64,000 bases of DNA, from assembly GCA_002189035.1 (NCBI GenBank), contig CM007992.1, forward strand, positions 1,984,001-2,048,000, given 5' to 3'. Source of the stretch: Utricularia gibba. Its lineage: Eukaryota > Streptophyta > Magnoliopsida > Lamiales > Lentibulariaceae. The translations under genes and the position numbers were made by a program. This document shows, one piece after another, positions 19,511 to 30,409 of this stretch. Numbering within the stretch: position 1 is the first letter of the stretch; every line of letters begins with the position of its first letter. Below the pieces are notes generated by a model. It had not been told where the DNA came from. It worked only from the letters and a program-made list of their open reading frames with translations, and did no database searches.

Positions 19511-22500
19511 ATGATGGCATCTGGTAGAGGACCTCCAATATTTGATGGTTCAGGGTATGGTAGCTGGGTCAAAAAGATGCGCAGCTACCTGCGGGTCAAA
19601 AAGATTTGGGATGTTGTTGAAAGGGAGATTCCAACGATTACAATAACAAGCAAATCCACATCAGAACAGCAAGAGGAAGCTGAATATCTTCAACAGAGAA
19701 AAGATGAAGCAATGGATGCCTTGTATCAAGCCATCTCTGAACATCTATTTGATGATATTGCAGAGTGTCAATCAGCAAAAGAAATATGGGATACTCTCAA
19801 ATCCCATTATGAAGGTGATGCCAAACTGAGAGAAATATTATGCAAAAACAAGTTGGAGGACTTTGAGAGGAACAAAATGTTAGACAATGAAACCATACAA
19901 GTCTATTATGAACGTACTGCGAAGCTTGTGAAGGAGATTCGAGGATTGGGGGAAAAACTTGAGGATCAAAAGGTGATTAGCAAGGCAATCATGAGCCTAC
20001 CTGCAAGATTCGAGCCAAAGTTATGTGCATTTGAGACAGAAAGAAAAATCCTTGACATTATTGAAGGAAAGCTCCATCAGTTATATCCTGAATATCCTGT
20101 TATACCAGAGCCAACATTTAGAGAGTTCATGATTGAGTTGCAATCTACAGAAAAGAGATTGGAGCTAAGAGATGGTTATGAAGTTGAGAAAACTTATGGT
20201 GAAGCTGCTCTCCTCACCAAAATGCAGAATATGAATATAAACTCAGGTGCAATTAACAATGTCAAGGATGTCAAATCAACAGCCATCAAACAATCACCAA
20301 CGTCAATCCCCACATCAACGATGGGCAATCAGAAGTGCAGGCATTGTGACAAATCCAACCATAAGAGTGAAGATTGTTGGACTTTAAGCACAAATGCTTG
20401 CAAGCATTGTAACAAACAGAATCACAGGAGTGAGTTTTGTTGGTGGAAGCCTGATGCTTTGTGCACGAAATGCAATCAAAGAGGCCATCTTGACAAGGTA
20501 TGTGGAATGTCAAAACAATTAAAAGTTGAGCATAACAAGAAGGCTACTTCCAGGGAAGAGAAATCACATGCATCCTTTACCTACTTTGAAGATGAGCCAG
20601 AAATATCTTTTGAAGATCCTTTTGAGTATGAGTGTGCTCTAATGACAGTAGCCTCAGATGCTAAAGGCTGGTACTTGGACTCTGGCGCCTCCTATCATGT
20701 ATGTTGTGATACAAGGTCATTTCTCAAGCTTGAAAGGATTGGGAAGGAGGTAAGCACGTGCACTGGTGAAAATATTGGCATTGTGGGCAAAGGAAGCATT
20801 TTACTCTTGCTAAAAGAAGGAATTGTTCAAGTTGATGATATTTATTATTCACCAAACCTCAAACAGAACTTGTTGAGCTTTGGCCAATTGAGCAGGCAAG
20901 GTTTTGACATTGAGCTGATTAAAGATGCTGGTGGTATAACCACTACAGTTAAGGTTGCTGATCCAAAAACGAAGATTGAATTCCATGCTGTGTTGACCAC
21001 CTACAACCTCTACCAAATCATGGTCAGTGATCATAAAAGTTGTATTTTCTCACTTCAAGATCAAAGCAGCCTTTGGCACACACGTTTTGGGCACTATAGC
21101 TTCAACAATCTGAAAATATTGCAGAAGAATAAGGAAGTACTGGAATTGAAAGACATCAAGTTTGCTAATGCCATATGTGAAGTGTGTCATCAAGGTAAAC
21201 AGTGTAGAAAGCCCTTTTATTCCAGTGATTCAGTAGCAAAGGAGAAATTAGAGCTTGTGCATACAGATGTTTGTGGACCATTTAAGGAATGTTCATTAGG
21301 GGGGAGTAGATACTTTGTTACATTCATTGATGATTATTCACGTTATTGTTGGGTTTACTTTCTTAAAAGCAAGTCAGAAGTTCCTCATATCTTTCGAAAA
21401 TTCAAAGTGATGGTTGAGAATCAGAGTGGATGCTCTTTGAAGATAATTAGATCAGACAATGGAGGCGAATTCTACAATAATAGCATGAGAATGTTCTGTG
21501 AAAATGAAGGAATCATGCATCAATTCACCGTACCATATTCTCCACAACAGAATGGTGTATGTGAAAGGAGAAACAGAACAATCCTTGATATGTCAAGATG
21601 TCTATTGTTTGAGAAAGGTCTTCCTGTAAGCTTCTGGGCTGAAGCGGTATCTACATCTGTATATCTGTTGAACTTGCTTCCCTCAAGGGCGATTAGTGGA
21701 AAAACCGCCCATGAAAAATGGCATGGTTATATTAAAAAGGTTGATCATCTCAAAATCTTTGGTAGTCTGTGTTATACTCATATACCAGACCAAAAACGAG
21801 GAAAACTTGAAAAGAAATCTGTATCTGGTGTATTTGTTGGTTATAGCAACACTACCAAGGGATATAAAGTTTATCTACCTCAACAGAAGAAATTTATCCT
21901 CAGCCACGATGTCACTTTTGATGAAGGTACAAGGTATACTTTAATTGATGATTGCATTGCTCTGAATGATGCAGAAGCTCATAAAAGTCTTGAAAGGTAT
22001 AGCACCCATGTGAAAGGAGACCTCTGGACACACATGCCTCAAAACTTCTCTTCCAGCAATTCAACAAACCAAGAAACTTCAGAACTCGTTCATGAAGATT
22101 CAAATCAAGTAAATGATCAGCATTCAGATGAGAATTTTCCAGCTCAAGAGGAGGAGAAGGTCACAAATCAAGATGGCTCGTCCAATGAGAATTCAGAATC
22201 AAACTCTGAACCCCTATATGGACGATCTCAGCAGGCCAATGATCAACTTTCAGATGGGAATTTCGAAATCCCAGAGGAGGAGCAAGGCACGAATGTAGAA
22301 GACTCATCAACAGATGAATCTAATGGAGAGGAACCTGATACTGATGATGAAGATTATTACCCATCTGATCGTGATTGGCAAAGGAGGAAACGCAAAAACA
22401 TCAGAGATTCAATAGATAATGAAGATAGTCATGTTACTGACATTAAACGAAGCAAAAGAAACAAGGCTCCTAAAATCAGTTTCTCCAAGTTGAATGATGA

Positions 22501-22972
22501 TGTCCAAGATGCTGTGGCTGATATTTTGGCTGGATTATTGACAGGAGATCCAACATCATTTGAAGTGGCTGTACAAAATCCTAAATGGAGAGAGGCCATG
22601 AAGGAAGAAATGAATTCTATACTTGAAAATGAAACATGGGAATTAGTTGAGAAACCCAAGGATAGGGGTTTCAAACCTATTGGCCTCAAGTGGTTATTCA
22701 AAACCAAGATGAATGCAGATGGCTCTATCAACAAATATAAGGCTAGATTAGTAGCCAAGGGATATAGTCAGATCAAAGGAATAAATTTTCATGAGGTTTT
22801 TGCACCAGTAGCAAGATTTGACACGATTAAAGTACTTCTTGCCATCTCAGCTGCTCATGGATGGAAAGTGCATCACATGGATGTCAAGACTGCGTTCTTA
22901 AATGGTGTGTTGGAGGAGGTTGTTTTTGTTGAACAACCAAAGGGCTTCGAAGTGTCAGGTCATGAAGATTAG
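19511..22972 (+). CDS. Co4 gag-PR-INT-RT (N part), ends at a nonsense codon
   Basis: 1153 codons from the tandem ATGATG start (ATG chosen because the MMASGRGPP start is shared by the intact copy Co11). Gag has three CCHC knuckles (about 274-331), the protease DSGASYH near 390, the integrase zinc domain near 520-575 and the DDE core (DVCGPF, SDNGGEF, NGVCERRN). The acidic linker is 25 residues longer than in Co7/Co11 (it keeps NSESNSEPLYGRS). RT begins and passes DVKTAFLNG, then TAG replaces a lysine codon at 22970-22972, before the catalytic YVDDL. The frame continues in phase after the stop. Confidence 0.92.
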   Translation: MMASGRGPPIFDGSGYGSWVKKMRSYLRVKKIWDVVEREIPTITITSKSTSEQQEEAEYLQQRKDEAMDALYQAISEHLFDDIAECQSAKEIWDTLKSHYEGDAKLREILCKNKLEDFERNKMLDNETIQVYYERTAKLVKEIRGLGEKLEDQKVISKAIMSLPARFEPKLCAFETERKILDIIEGKLHQLYPEYPVIPEPTFREFMIELQSTEKRLELRDGYEVEKTYGEAALLTKMQNMNINSGAINNVKDVKSTAIKQSPTSIPTSTMGNQKCRHCDKSNHKSEDCWTLSTNACKHCNKQNHRSEFCWWKPDALCTKCNQRGHLDKVCGMSKQLKVEHNKKATSREEKSHASFTYFEDEPEISFEDPFEYECALMTVASDAKGWYLDSGASYHVCCDTRSFLKLERIGKEVSTCTGENIGIVGKGSILLLLKEGIVQVDDIYYSPNLKQNLLSFGQLSRQGFDIELIKDAGGITTTVKVADPKTKIEFHAVLTTYNLYQIMVSDHKSCIFSLQDQSSLWHTRFGHYSFNNLKILQKNKEVLELKDIKFANAICEVCHQGKQCRKPFYSSDSVAKEKLELVHTDVCGPFKECSLGGSRYFVTFIDDYSRYCWVYFLKSKSEVPHIFRKFKVMVENQSGCSLKIIRSDNGGEFYNNSMRMFCENEGIMHQFTVPYSPQQNGVCERRNRTILDMSRCLLFEKGLPVSFWAEAVSTSVYLLNLLPSRAISGKTAHEKWHGYIKKVDHLKIFGSLCYTHIPDQKRGKLEKKSVSGVFVGYSNTTKGYKVYLPQQKKFILSHDVTFDEGTRYTLIDDCIALNDAEAHKSLERYSTHVKGDLWTHMPQNFSSSNSTNQETSELVHEDSNQVNDQHSDENFPAQEEEKVTNQDGSSNENSESNSEPLYGRSQQANDQLSDGNFEIPEEEQGTNVEDSSTDESNGEEPDTDDEDYYPSDRDWQRRKRKNIRDSIDNEDSHVTDIKRSKRNKAPKISFSKLNDDVQDAVADILAGLLTGDPTSFEVAVQNPKWREAMKEEMNSILENETWELVEKPKDRGFKPIGLKWLFKTKMNADGSINKYKARLVAKGYSQIKGINFHEVFAPVARFDTIKVLLAISAAHGWKVHHMDVKTAFLNGVLEEVVFVEQPKGFEVSGHED

Positions 22973-24056
22973 GTATTGAAGCTAAAGAAATCTCTCTATG
23001 GGTTGAAGCAAGCTCCTAGAGCATGGAATGAACGCATGGATAACTTTTTCCAGGGTATTGGTTTCAAAAAAACATATAGTGATTACTCATTATATGTTAA
23101 AGGAAAAGAAGATGATCGTTTATTTATTAGCTTATATGTGGATGATCTTATGATTACCTCAGGTAATGAAAGGAAGATTGAGGAATTCAAAGCTCTACTC
23201 AAAAATGAATTCAAGATGACTGACCTTGGAATGATGTCCTATTATCTAGGCATGGAAATTCATCAACTTGAAGGTGTTGGAACATTCATATCTCAAAAAA
23301 AGTACTGTAATGAACTTCTTGAAAGGTTTGGGTTCAAAGATGTCAATCCTTCAAAAACGCCTTTGGATTACAAACAAGTGATTGGAGAGAACAATCAGGG
23401 AAAGAATGTGGATGCCACTACTTATAGAAGTATGATTGGAAGCCTCATTTATCTCCAGCATACAAGGCCTGACTTGTGTTTTTGTGTAAATGTCTTATCT
23501 CGCTTCCTCAACAAACCAACAACAACTCACATGGCAGCTGTGAAAAGAGCTTTCAGGTACATAAAATCATCTACTGATTTCGGATTGTTCTATCCCTATG
23601 AAGGTGAAAAACCAGTCTTGAAACTTAGAGCCTACTCAGATAGTGATTATGGTATGGCTGAAGATAGCAAGAGTACATCTGGTGCACTCTTCTTCTTAAA
23701 TAAGAGCCCTGTAGTCTGGTTTTCGAAGAAACAAAAAGTAGTAGCACAATCAACAGCTGAAGCAGAATACATCTTAACAGCACATGCTTCGAACTATTGT
23801 GTTTGGTTTAAGCAGATGCTAAACGAACTTGGATTCATACAACAGGAAGCTACACATCTGCTTATGGATAATCGAGCTGCAATCTCCATTGCCAAGGATC
23901 CGACGAACTTCAGCAAAGCCAAACACATAAGAATCAGGTATCATGTCATAAGGATTTACATCAAGGAGAAGAAGATTAAAGTGCAGTATGTTGATAGTGG
24001 GAATCAGCAAAGGCTCGAACAGAGTTCAGTTTGAGCTAGCAAGGAAGAACATGAAT
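22973..24056 (+). pseudogene. Co4/Co3 RT-RNase H downstream of the stop
   Basis: Same frame as 19511-22972. RT catalytic YVDDLMITSG and RNase H (AYSDSDYG, STAEAEY, MDNRAAIS) are present. A 17-bp deletion near 24009 removes the LADGL part of RNase H and shifts the frame, giving a premature end at 24034. Part of this segment probably derives from Co3, not Co4. Confidence 0.9.
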
Positions 24057-24109
24057 CTCATGACTATGGAAGACTTTCTCAAGTTGGGAGATCTCGATCT
24101 GGGGGGGAG

Positions 24110-24434
24110 TGTTGGAGATCAGCCTCAATCCAAAGCTTTAAGGTGATTGGAAGAACTAAACTTGTGTCATAATGTCATATTTCAGATAAAAAAAGGTGTT
24201 GGGTTCGAGCATGGAAGTGTTGGATTCGAGTTGTTGGGCTTTTTGTGTGTTTTCAATGATTGTGGCCCACTGTTGGGTAACCTAGGTATTGGCTATATAT
24301 AAACCCTATTAGGAATGCGTGTCAATTAGGTTTTCGGTCATTCTTATTATTCATGATTCGTTTTTCATCCAAGGTGATCTCATAAGCATTACCTTTTTGT
24401 TACTTCCCAAGACTCTATTTTTCTTGCAACAACA
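24110..24434 (+). repeat. 3' LTR of Co3 copy 2 (325 bp, A type)
   Basis: Preceded by the polypurine tract CTGGGGGGGAG. Right flank AAGAT equals the left flank of the LTR at 16874. It differs from the Co4 5' LTR at many positions, so it is not Co4's own 3' LTR. Confidence 0.93.
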
Positions 24435-24684
24435 AAGATAAAGCCAAACCCATTCTCCAGGTTCAAATATAACTTTGCGTCTCCTTTTGTTTGCTGCTGT
24501 TGTGTAGTTTGCATTTCTAGATTCAATCTTTTGTTTTACCTTTTTATGTAATCTTCTGATTGCTTCAGTCCTTTTATTGCCATCTAAACTAATTTTTTCA
24601 TCACAATACAAAGATAACATATCCAAAGGTGTTAGAGGATTAGAGTCATAAACCACTTCAAATGGAAATAATTTACTAGAGTCA
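24435..24684 (-). pseudogene. Gy1 integrase C-terminal half
   Basis: Reads SSKLFPFEVVYDSNPLTPLD, a chromovirus integrase stretch with the usual PFEVVYG-like motif, then KRRRKVIFEPGEWVWLYL. Co3 is inserted at this point and the frame resumes at 16873. Upstream it is joined in frame to the foreign integrase segment at about 24684. Confidence 0.9.
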
Positions 24685-25142
24685 TAAGCTGTACTGAAGT
24701 TTAGTTGTGTACCCATTGCATCTTGCAAGCCTTTCCAGAATCTGGACACAAATCTGGTATCCCGGTCTGAAACGATGCTGAGGGGTACGCCATGAAGCCT
24801 GACTAATTCTGAAATGTACCTTTCAGCGAACTTATCAATTCCATCAATTTCCTTGATCGCTAGGAAGTGAGCCACCTTCGTTAGTCTATCCACAATCACC
24901 CATATTGCATTATGCTTCTTGAATGTTCTTGGCAGCCCCATTACGAAATCCATTGTGACATGATCAAACTTCCATTCCGGAATTTGCAGTGGCTGTAGTT
25001 CACCTCCCGGCCTCTGGTGTTCAGCTTTGACTCTTTGGCAAGTGTCACACTTTGCAACGAACTCAGCCACACTTCTCTTCATACCGGGCCACCACCACAT
25101 AGCTCTCATGTCCCTATACATTTTGTTGCTTTCGGGATGCAC
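24685..25142 (-). pseudogene. Del/Tekay-like integrase core, truncated
   Basis: WWWPGMKRSVAEFVAKC and CDTCQRVKAEHQRP are part of the zinc-binding region. Core acid residues are visible in VTMDFVMGLP and SDRDTRFVSRFW. The sequence stops at LNFSTAY, just before the position where the third catalytic residue (HPQTDGQ...E) should come, and continues as Gy1 integrase. The segment upstream (25143-25294) is frameshifted integrase N-terminus. Confidence 0.88.
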
Positions 25143-25294
25143 TGAAAACGCAGAACTGTGAGCTTCCCCAAGATTTTCTGCTTCAATTCAGGTTTATTCG
25201 CCACAGCGATCCTATCTTTAAACCTCAAAACACCCGCTAACGAAATGTTGAAGTCCCCTGCTTTGTTTCCTCTCAGGACGTTCTGCTTGTACTT

Positions 25295-25738
25295 CTAAAT
25301 TTCTGTTTCAAACATCTGTGCCTCATTAGCTTCTTCAACATGTGTGGGAGTAGCTAGGAGAGTGTGAAGCCGCACTTCTTTATCTGTGTCAAGCATCTCC
25401 ATTCTTAGTTCAGAAAGTCGCTTGATTAACAATGCGACTACCCTCCCCTGACTCTTCCTACTAAGTGCATCAGCAACGGCATTGGCCTTACCAGGGTGAT
25501 ACTTGATCTCAAGATCATAGTCCTTAAGAAGCTCCAGCCATCTTCTTTGTCTCATGTTCAATTCTTTTTGCGTGAGTATATGTTTCAAACTCTGATCATC
25601 TGTATAAACCTCACACCTTGAACCATAGTGGTAGTGCTGCCAAATTTTGAGAGCAAACACAACTGCACCCAGCTCCAGGTCGTGGGTTGCATAGTTTGTC
25701 TCATGAGGTTTCAACTTCCGAGAGGCATATGCAATCAC
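25295..25738 (-). pseudogene. Del/Tekay-like RNase H
   Basis: Gypsy RNase H signatures: [42 protein letters not shown]. Separated from RT by a stop at 25739-25744, so only a fragment. Confidence 0.88.
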
Positions 25739-25744
25739 TTTGCC

Positions 25745-26942
25745 CTACTGCATCAAGACACACCCCAACCCTTCCTTGGATGCATCACTGTAAACCACAA
25801 AATCCTCATCCATCCTAGGTAATAGAAGTACAGGTGCTGTGGTGAGCTTTTCTTTCAGTAGCAGGAAGCTCCTCTCACATTGCTCACTCCAGTCGTATTT
25901 TGCTCCCTTCTTCGTCAATTCTGTGAGAGGGCCGGCTATCTTTGAAAACCCCTCAATAAACTTCCTGTAATATCCAGCCAAGCCCAAGAAGCTTCGAATT
26001 TCCTTCGGGCTTTCCGGTTGAGCCCACTCCTTAACTGCTGCAACCTTATCAGGATCAACCCTTATGCCATCAGTAGATACTATGTGGCCAAGGAAGGCAA
26101 TACTGGACAGCCAAAGGTCACACTTGCTCAGTTTTCCGTAAAGTTGGTTCTCTCTCATATGCTGCAGTACAACTCTTAGGTGTTCACCATGTTGCTGCTC
26201 ATCCTTTGAATAAATCAGAATATCATCAATGAATACAACAACAAAGTTGTCCAAGTATGGCTTGAAAACTCTATTCATCAGATCCATAAACACGGCTGGC
26301 GCAATTGGTTAACCCAAAGGGAACCACTGTGCACTCAAAATGCCCATACCTAGTTCTAAAAGCTGTCTTAGGAATATCCTTCTCCTTCACACGCAATTGA
26401 TGGTACCCTAAGCGTAAATCCAATTTGGAGAAAACCGTAGCTCCTTGCAGTTGGTCAAATTAATCATCTATTCTTGGTAATGGATACTTATTCTTTACTG
26501 TCACCTTGTTGAGCTCTCGGTAATCATAGCACAGTCTCAAACTTCCATCTTTCTTCTTGACAAATAGAACTGGCGCTCCCCATGGTGATGTACTTGGCCT
26601 TATGCGTCCCATGTCTAGTAGATCACGAAGTTGCTTTTTTAGCTCGATCAATTCTCGAGGTGCCATGCGGTACGGAGCCTTGGATATTGGTTGGGCGTTT
26701 GGCAGCAACTCAATTGACAGCTCCACTTTCCTTTTTGGAGGATGACTTGGTAGCTCATCAGGGAAGACATCACTAAACTCATTTACAACCGGAATGTCCT
26801 CTATCCTCTTCTCCTTAGGTTGTGTGGTGATGAAAGCTATGTACCCCATGCACTCACTAATTGGTGTGTTGGGGAAATTATCTGAAGACACATCCTTCTC
26901 AAACCGTAGTAGCTTTCCATCCTTTAGTCTTAGTTCCCACAA
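25745..26942 (-). pseudogene. Del/Tekay-like reverse transcriptase, broken
   Basis: The first part (26942-26460) has [33 protein letters not shown] and [20 protein letters not shown], then TAA. The second part (26293-25745) has the catalytic [20 protein letters not shown] and [10 protein letters not shown]. Between them the reading needs a frame change near 26300. The catalytic aspartates are intact but the enzyme cannot be translated whole. Confidence 0.9.
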
Positions 26943-27697
26943 TCGACTAACACCTCATACTTAGCCAGCCAATCCATTCCCAAGATTACATCAAAGTCAA
27001 AGAGTTCTAACTCCCTTAAATCCACTGGAAGCCACTTGCTACAAATTTCAACCAGGCATTGGGGGTATATCTTCCTAGATCTAAGTTTATGAGGCCCTGC
27101 TGGGGTTACCACCTTTGTAAACACATCCTCAGCTACCTTATCTAATAAGCGACCAAATCTCTTGGACACAAACGAATGGGTAGCACCACAATCAATTAAC
27201 ACATAAGCCGGAATGAATTCAACTAAGAGTATACCTGTGATAACATTATCATGCTTAGCGCTCTCTGCTTCAGTCAATGCAAACACTCGAGCCTTTGTGG
27301 TCCCCCTATCCTTCCTCGTACCTCCCTGCACCGTTCCAGCATTCCTAGTTGGGCAACCAGCAATTAGATGACCTTCCTTTCCGCAAGCAAAGCATGCCCG
27401 AGTCCCAAGCCGACATTCTCCTGGATGTCGCTTATGATGCCTAGTACACTCTGGGTAAGCAGTAGGAGTAGGGCCTGTCGGTTTGAAAGGTCGTTTGGAT
27501 GGTAGGTTCCCTCCCCTGATTTCCAAAGGTCGTTTCCTTTGCATTGCCAGATCCTTCCTCCTCAAATCAGTCTCCACCCTTATGGCTATGCCCACAACAT
27601 CTGCAAAATTTGTTCTTTTGTGTCCTGCAAATGCCATCCTTATCCTTCCATCCAAACCCTCAATGAACTTGTGTGTTTTCGCCTTTTCTTCAGCCAT
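26930..27697 (-). pseudogene. Del/Tekay-like gag C-part, zinc knuckle and protease
   Basis: Gag end (KFIEGLDGRIRMAF), one CCHC knuckle (CFACGKEGHLIAGC) at about residues 101-114, and a retropepsin-like domain (YVLIDCGATHSFVSKRF; DCG where DSG is usual in this lineage) ending [14 protein letters not shown]. The start is fused in frame with the Gy1 RT beginning: KELM belongs to Gy1, and EEKAKTHKF to the new lineage as I read it. Confidence 0.85.
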
Positions 27698-27734
27698 GAG
27701 TTCTTTTACTTGGCGTTGGATTTCTTTGGTTTCT

Positions 27735-29218
27735 TCAGGGTTGGCCCCTCACTATTTTCACATCACTCATTTTTGCAATAAGGCATTCCACTTCTTTTTT
27801 TCTCACAACTCCTTCATTCACGTCTTTCTTTTCATTTTTTTTTTTAGATGTTCTTTTCCTTTCTTGTGATATCTCTTTTTTAAGAGTAGGAAGATGGAGT
27901 TTATCCACCATGAGAGTACTAGCTACGTTTGTGCAACTGCCTCCATCGATTATTAGGCTGCAAACTTTTCCATTCACAAAGTTTTCATGTTGCTCCTCCA
28001 TTGGCTTAGCATCCATGGCTAAAGTCCTTGTTACCAAACTTTCACGAATGACAGGTTGTTGTTCACCATCATCTATCTCTTGTTCTTCACTTCCACCTTC
28101 ACTCTCAACTTCAGATTCAACATCTCCTGAATCCCTTAGAATCATGGTCCTCTTGTTTGGGCATTCTTAAGCAATATGACCATGGCCAAGACATGTGAAA
28201 CACTTGATATTTCGTGTTAGTCCAGATGACTTAAATACTCTTTCCTGGTTTCGAGTATCTGAAGTGCCCTCTTTCATCGGTCCAAACTTCGTTGATTTCC
28301 TAAATGAAGGATAACTTGTTTTCTTCCAGCAACATTCCACGAAGTATAGGGTTTTGAATGGTCTCTATGTTGTCCTTTAGATTTTAATTGCTTCTCAATC
28401 TTTATTGCAACGTGCAACATATCTTCAATCTCCACATAGTGTTGCAACTCGTCCACATGAGAGATTTCCTTATTGAAACCATAGAGCTTCTACAAGTTTT
28501 GGTGTTGATCTCTTTGCTAATGGCTGGGAATGAACCTTTTTCTCACGATCCTCTTCATTTCATCCCAAGTTCGAATTGATTCTTCATCATTTCGTCTTCT
28601 GTTTAGTACTATTTTATCCCACCAACTTATGGCATAATATGTAAATTCAACAACATCAAGCTTAATCTTCTTGGCTTCAGAATAGTTGTGACAGTCAAAC
28701 ACATGCTCCACACGAGTCCCCCACTCCAAGTAGGCATTTGGATCGTTTTTCCCTTGAAAATAAGGGATTTTCATCTTGATGTTGTCAAATTCCTTGTATA
28801 CACGTGTGTGTCTACCCCTTGGTCTTTCATCATATGTTACATCACGATTTCACCTCCAATTTCTTTGAGATCTTCGTTGTATATCATCACCACCAGATAA
28901 ATCATACTCATCAGGGATGTTGTTGTTGTTTCTCCTTTGTTCACCATCCCTTGCCTCTTCAGCTTCAGATTCTGAATCTTTTTCTAGTTGAGAATTCCTT
29001 TTGCTATGGTGTGTTGGAACTCTTGTTCTTCCATGGGAAACACTGTCTTCTTCTTACTTTTTGATGTTTTTGAGAGACTCATCATGTTCCTCTAATTTGA
29101 AGTTCATTTGTTCCATGCATCTTTGCAATCTCCTAAATTCACTTTGCATTGCATTAAGTACGAAACGAACATCCATAGCACCTGATTCTTCTGCAGGGTT
29201 GTTTGAGCTGGACATCCT
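27735..29218 (-). pseudogene. Gy1 gag and protease remnant
   Basis: Starts MSSSNNPAEES (29218) and runs as four broken frames: the N-terminus to 29054, the central gag 28774-28517 (IPYFQGKNDPNAYLEW, WWDKIVLNRRR), then 28456-28274 ([20 protein letters not shown]), and a protease-like part in 28145-27735 (VCSLIIDGGSCTNVAS). Spacing and content match Gy2, which supplies the same order. The zinc knuckle is spoiled near 28190 by frame changes. Most of the protease C-part is deleted. Confidence 0.82.
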
Positions 29219-29370
29219 ACTATCAGAATAAAGTGTAGACAAAAGCAAGGAAAGAGAACAACAAAAGAAGAATTGAAGTAAAATAAAATAAAAGGAGAGA
29301 ATTTCCAAACCTCAAGTCCTCTTGAACTTTAAGACTCAATAAACCTTAAATAATCAATCTAAGTGTGGTT

Positions 29371-29693
29371 TGTTGTTGCAAGAAAAATAGAGTCTTGGGA
29401 AGTAACAAAAAGGTAATGCTTATGAGATCACCTTAGATGAAAAACGACTCATGAACAATAATAATGACCGAAAACCTAATGACACGCATTCCTAGTAGGG
29501 TTTATATATACCCAATACCTAGGTTACCCAACAGTGGGCCACAATCATTGAAAACACACAAAAAGCCCAACAACTCAAATCCAACACTTCCATGCTCGAA
29601 CCCAATACCTTTTTTATCTGAAATATGACATTATGACACATGTTTAGTTCTTCCAATCACCTTCAAGGTTTGGATTGAGGCTGATCTCCAACA
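29371..29693 (-). repeat. 3' LTR of Co6 (323 bp)
   Basis: Minus-strand LTR (plus-strand text TGTTGTTGCAAG to CTCCAACA). Preceded on the minus strand by the polypurine tract, a run of seven G. Confidence 0.95.
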
Positions 29694-30409
29694 TTCCCCC
29701 CCAGACCGAGATCTCCCAATTTTAGAAAGTCTTCCATAGTCATGAGATTCATGTTCTTCCTTGCTAACTCAAACTGAACTCTGTTCAAACCTTTGGTGAG
29801 CCCATCAGCAAGCTGATTCCCACTCTCAACATATTGCACTTTAATCTTCTTCTCCTTGATGTAATTCCTTATGACATGATATCTGATTCTTATATGTTTG
29901 GCTTTGCTGAAGTTCGTCAGATCCTTGGCAATGGAGATTGCAGCTCGATTATCCATAAGCAGATGTGTAGCTTCCTGTTGTATGAATCCAAGTTCGTTTA
30001 GCATCTGCCTGAACCAAACACAATAGTTCGAAGCATGTGCTGCTGAGATGTATTCTGCTTCAGCTGTTGATTGTGCTACCACTTTTTGTTTCTTCGAAAA
30101 CCAGACTACAGGGCACTTATTTAAGAAGAAGAGTGCACCAGATGTACTCTTGCTATCTTCAGCCATACCATAATCACTATCTGAGTAGGCTCTAAGTTTC
30201 AAGACTGGTTTTTCACCTTCATAGGGATAGAACAATCCGAAATCAGTAGATGATTTTATGTACCTGAAAGCTCTTTTCACACCTGCCATGTGAGTTGTTG
30301 TTGGTTTGTTGAGGAAGCGAGATAAGACGTTTACACAAAAACACAAGTCAGGCCTTGAATGCTGGAGATAAATGAGGCTTCCAATCATACTTCTATAAGT
30401 AGTGGCATC
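29663..30409 (-). pseudogene. Co6 RNase H part (downstream of Co7)
   Basis: Continuation of the Co6 polyprotein from the RT C-terminus (RSMIGSLIYLQH) through RNase H (AYSDSDYG, STAEAEY, MDNRAAIS, LADGLTKG) into the LTR, where it ends after VGDQPQSKP. Open, but separated from the rest by Co7. Confidence 0.93.

Larger units (their letters stand above)
19071..24109 (+). mobile_element. Co4: Copia element nested in Co3, recombined at its 3' side
   Basis: C-type 5' LTR, intact primer site, and gag-PR-INT open into RT. Left flank is CAAGG, but no C-type 3' LTR and no CAAGG follow. The sequence ends instead in Co3's polypurine tract and A-type LTR. The simplest reading is that recombination between the RT/RNase H of Co4 and of Co3 removed Co4's 3' end. 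The exact switch point cannot be placed because the two are too similar. Confidence 0.8.
16874..24434 (+). mobile_element. Co3 (copy 2): Copia insertion in Gy1, TSD AAGAT, host of Co4
   Basis: Outer limits are two A-type LTRs (16874-17061, truncated, and 24110-24434) that agree except for about six bases in their shared 188 bp. They are flanked on both sides by AAGAT. The 5' part runs to 19070, where the LTR of Co4 begins. The expected right-hand end of Co4 is missing: the sequence passes from Co4 interior to Co3's 3' LTR without a second C-type LTR. Confidence 0.88.
24435..29370 (-). mobile_element. Gy1: Ty3/Gypsy element with an internal Del/Tekay-like segment
   Basis: Reading the minus strand: gag pieces (29218 down to about 27735), a short RT start (NPEETKEIQRQVKEL), then a different gypsy lineage from about 27693 to 24685, then back to the first lineage's integrase C-terminus. 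It continues, after Co3, at 16873 into its 3' LTR. The 5' LTR is missing: leader sequence meets the Co6 LTR at 29371. Confidence 0.82.

Noticed and set aside
19071-24434. Treating 19071-24434 as one ordinary full-length element
   Set aside because: The LTRs belong to different subfamilies and flanks CAAGG/AAGAT do not match. The outer pair 16874/24110 fits better.
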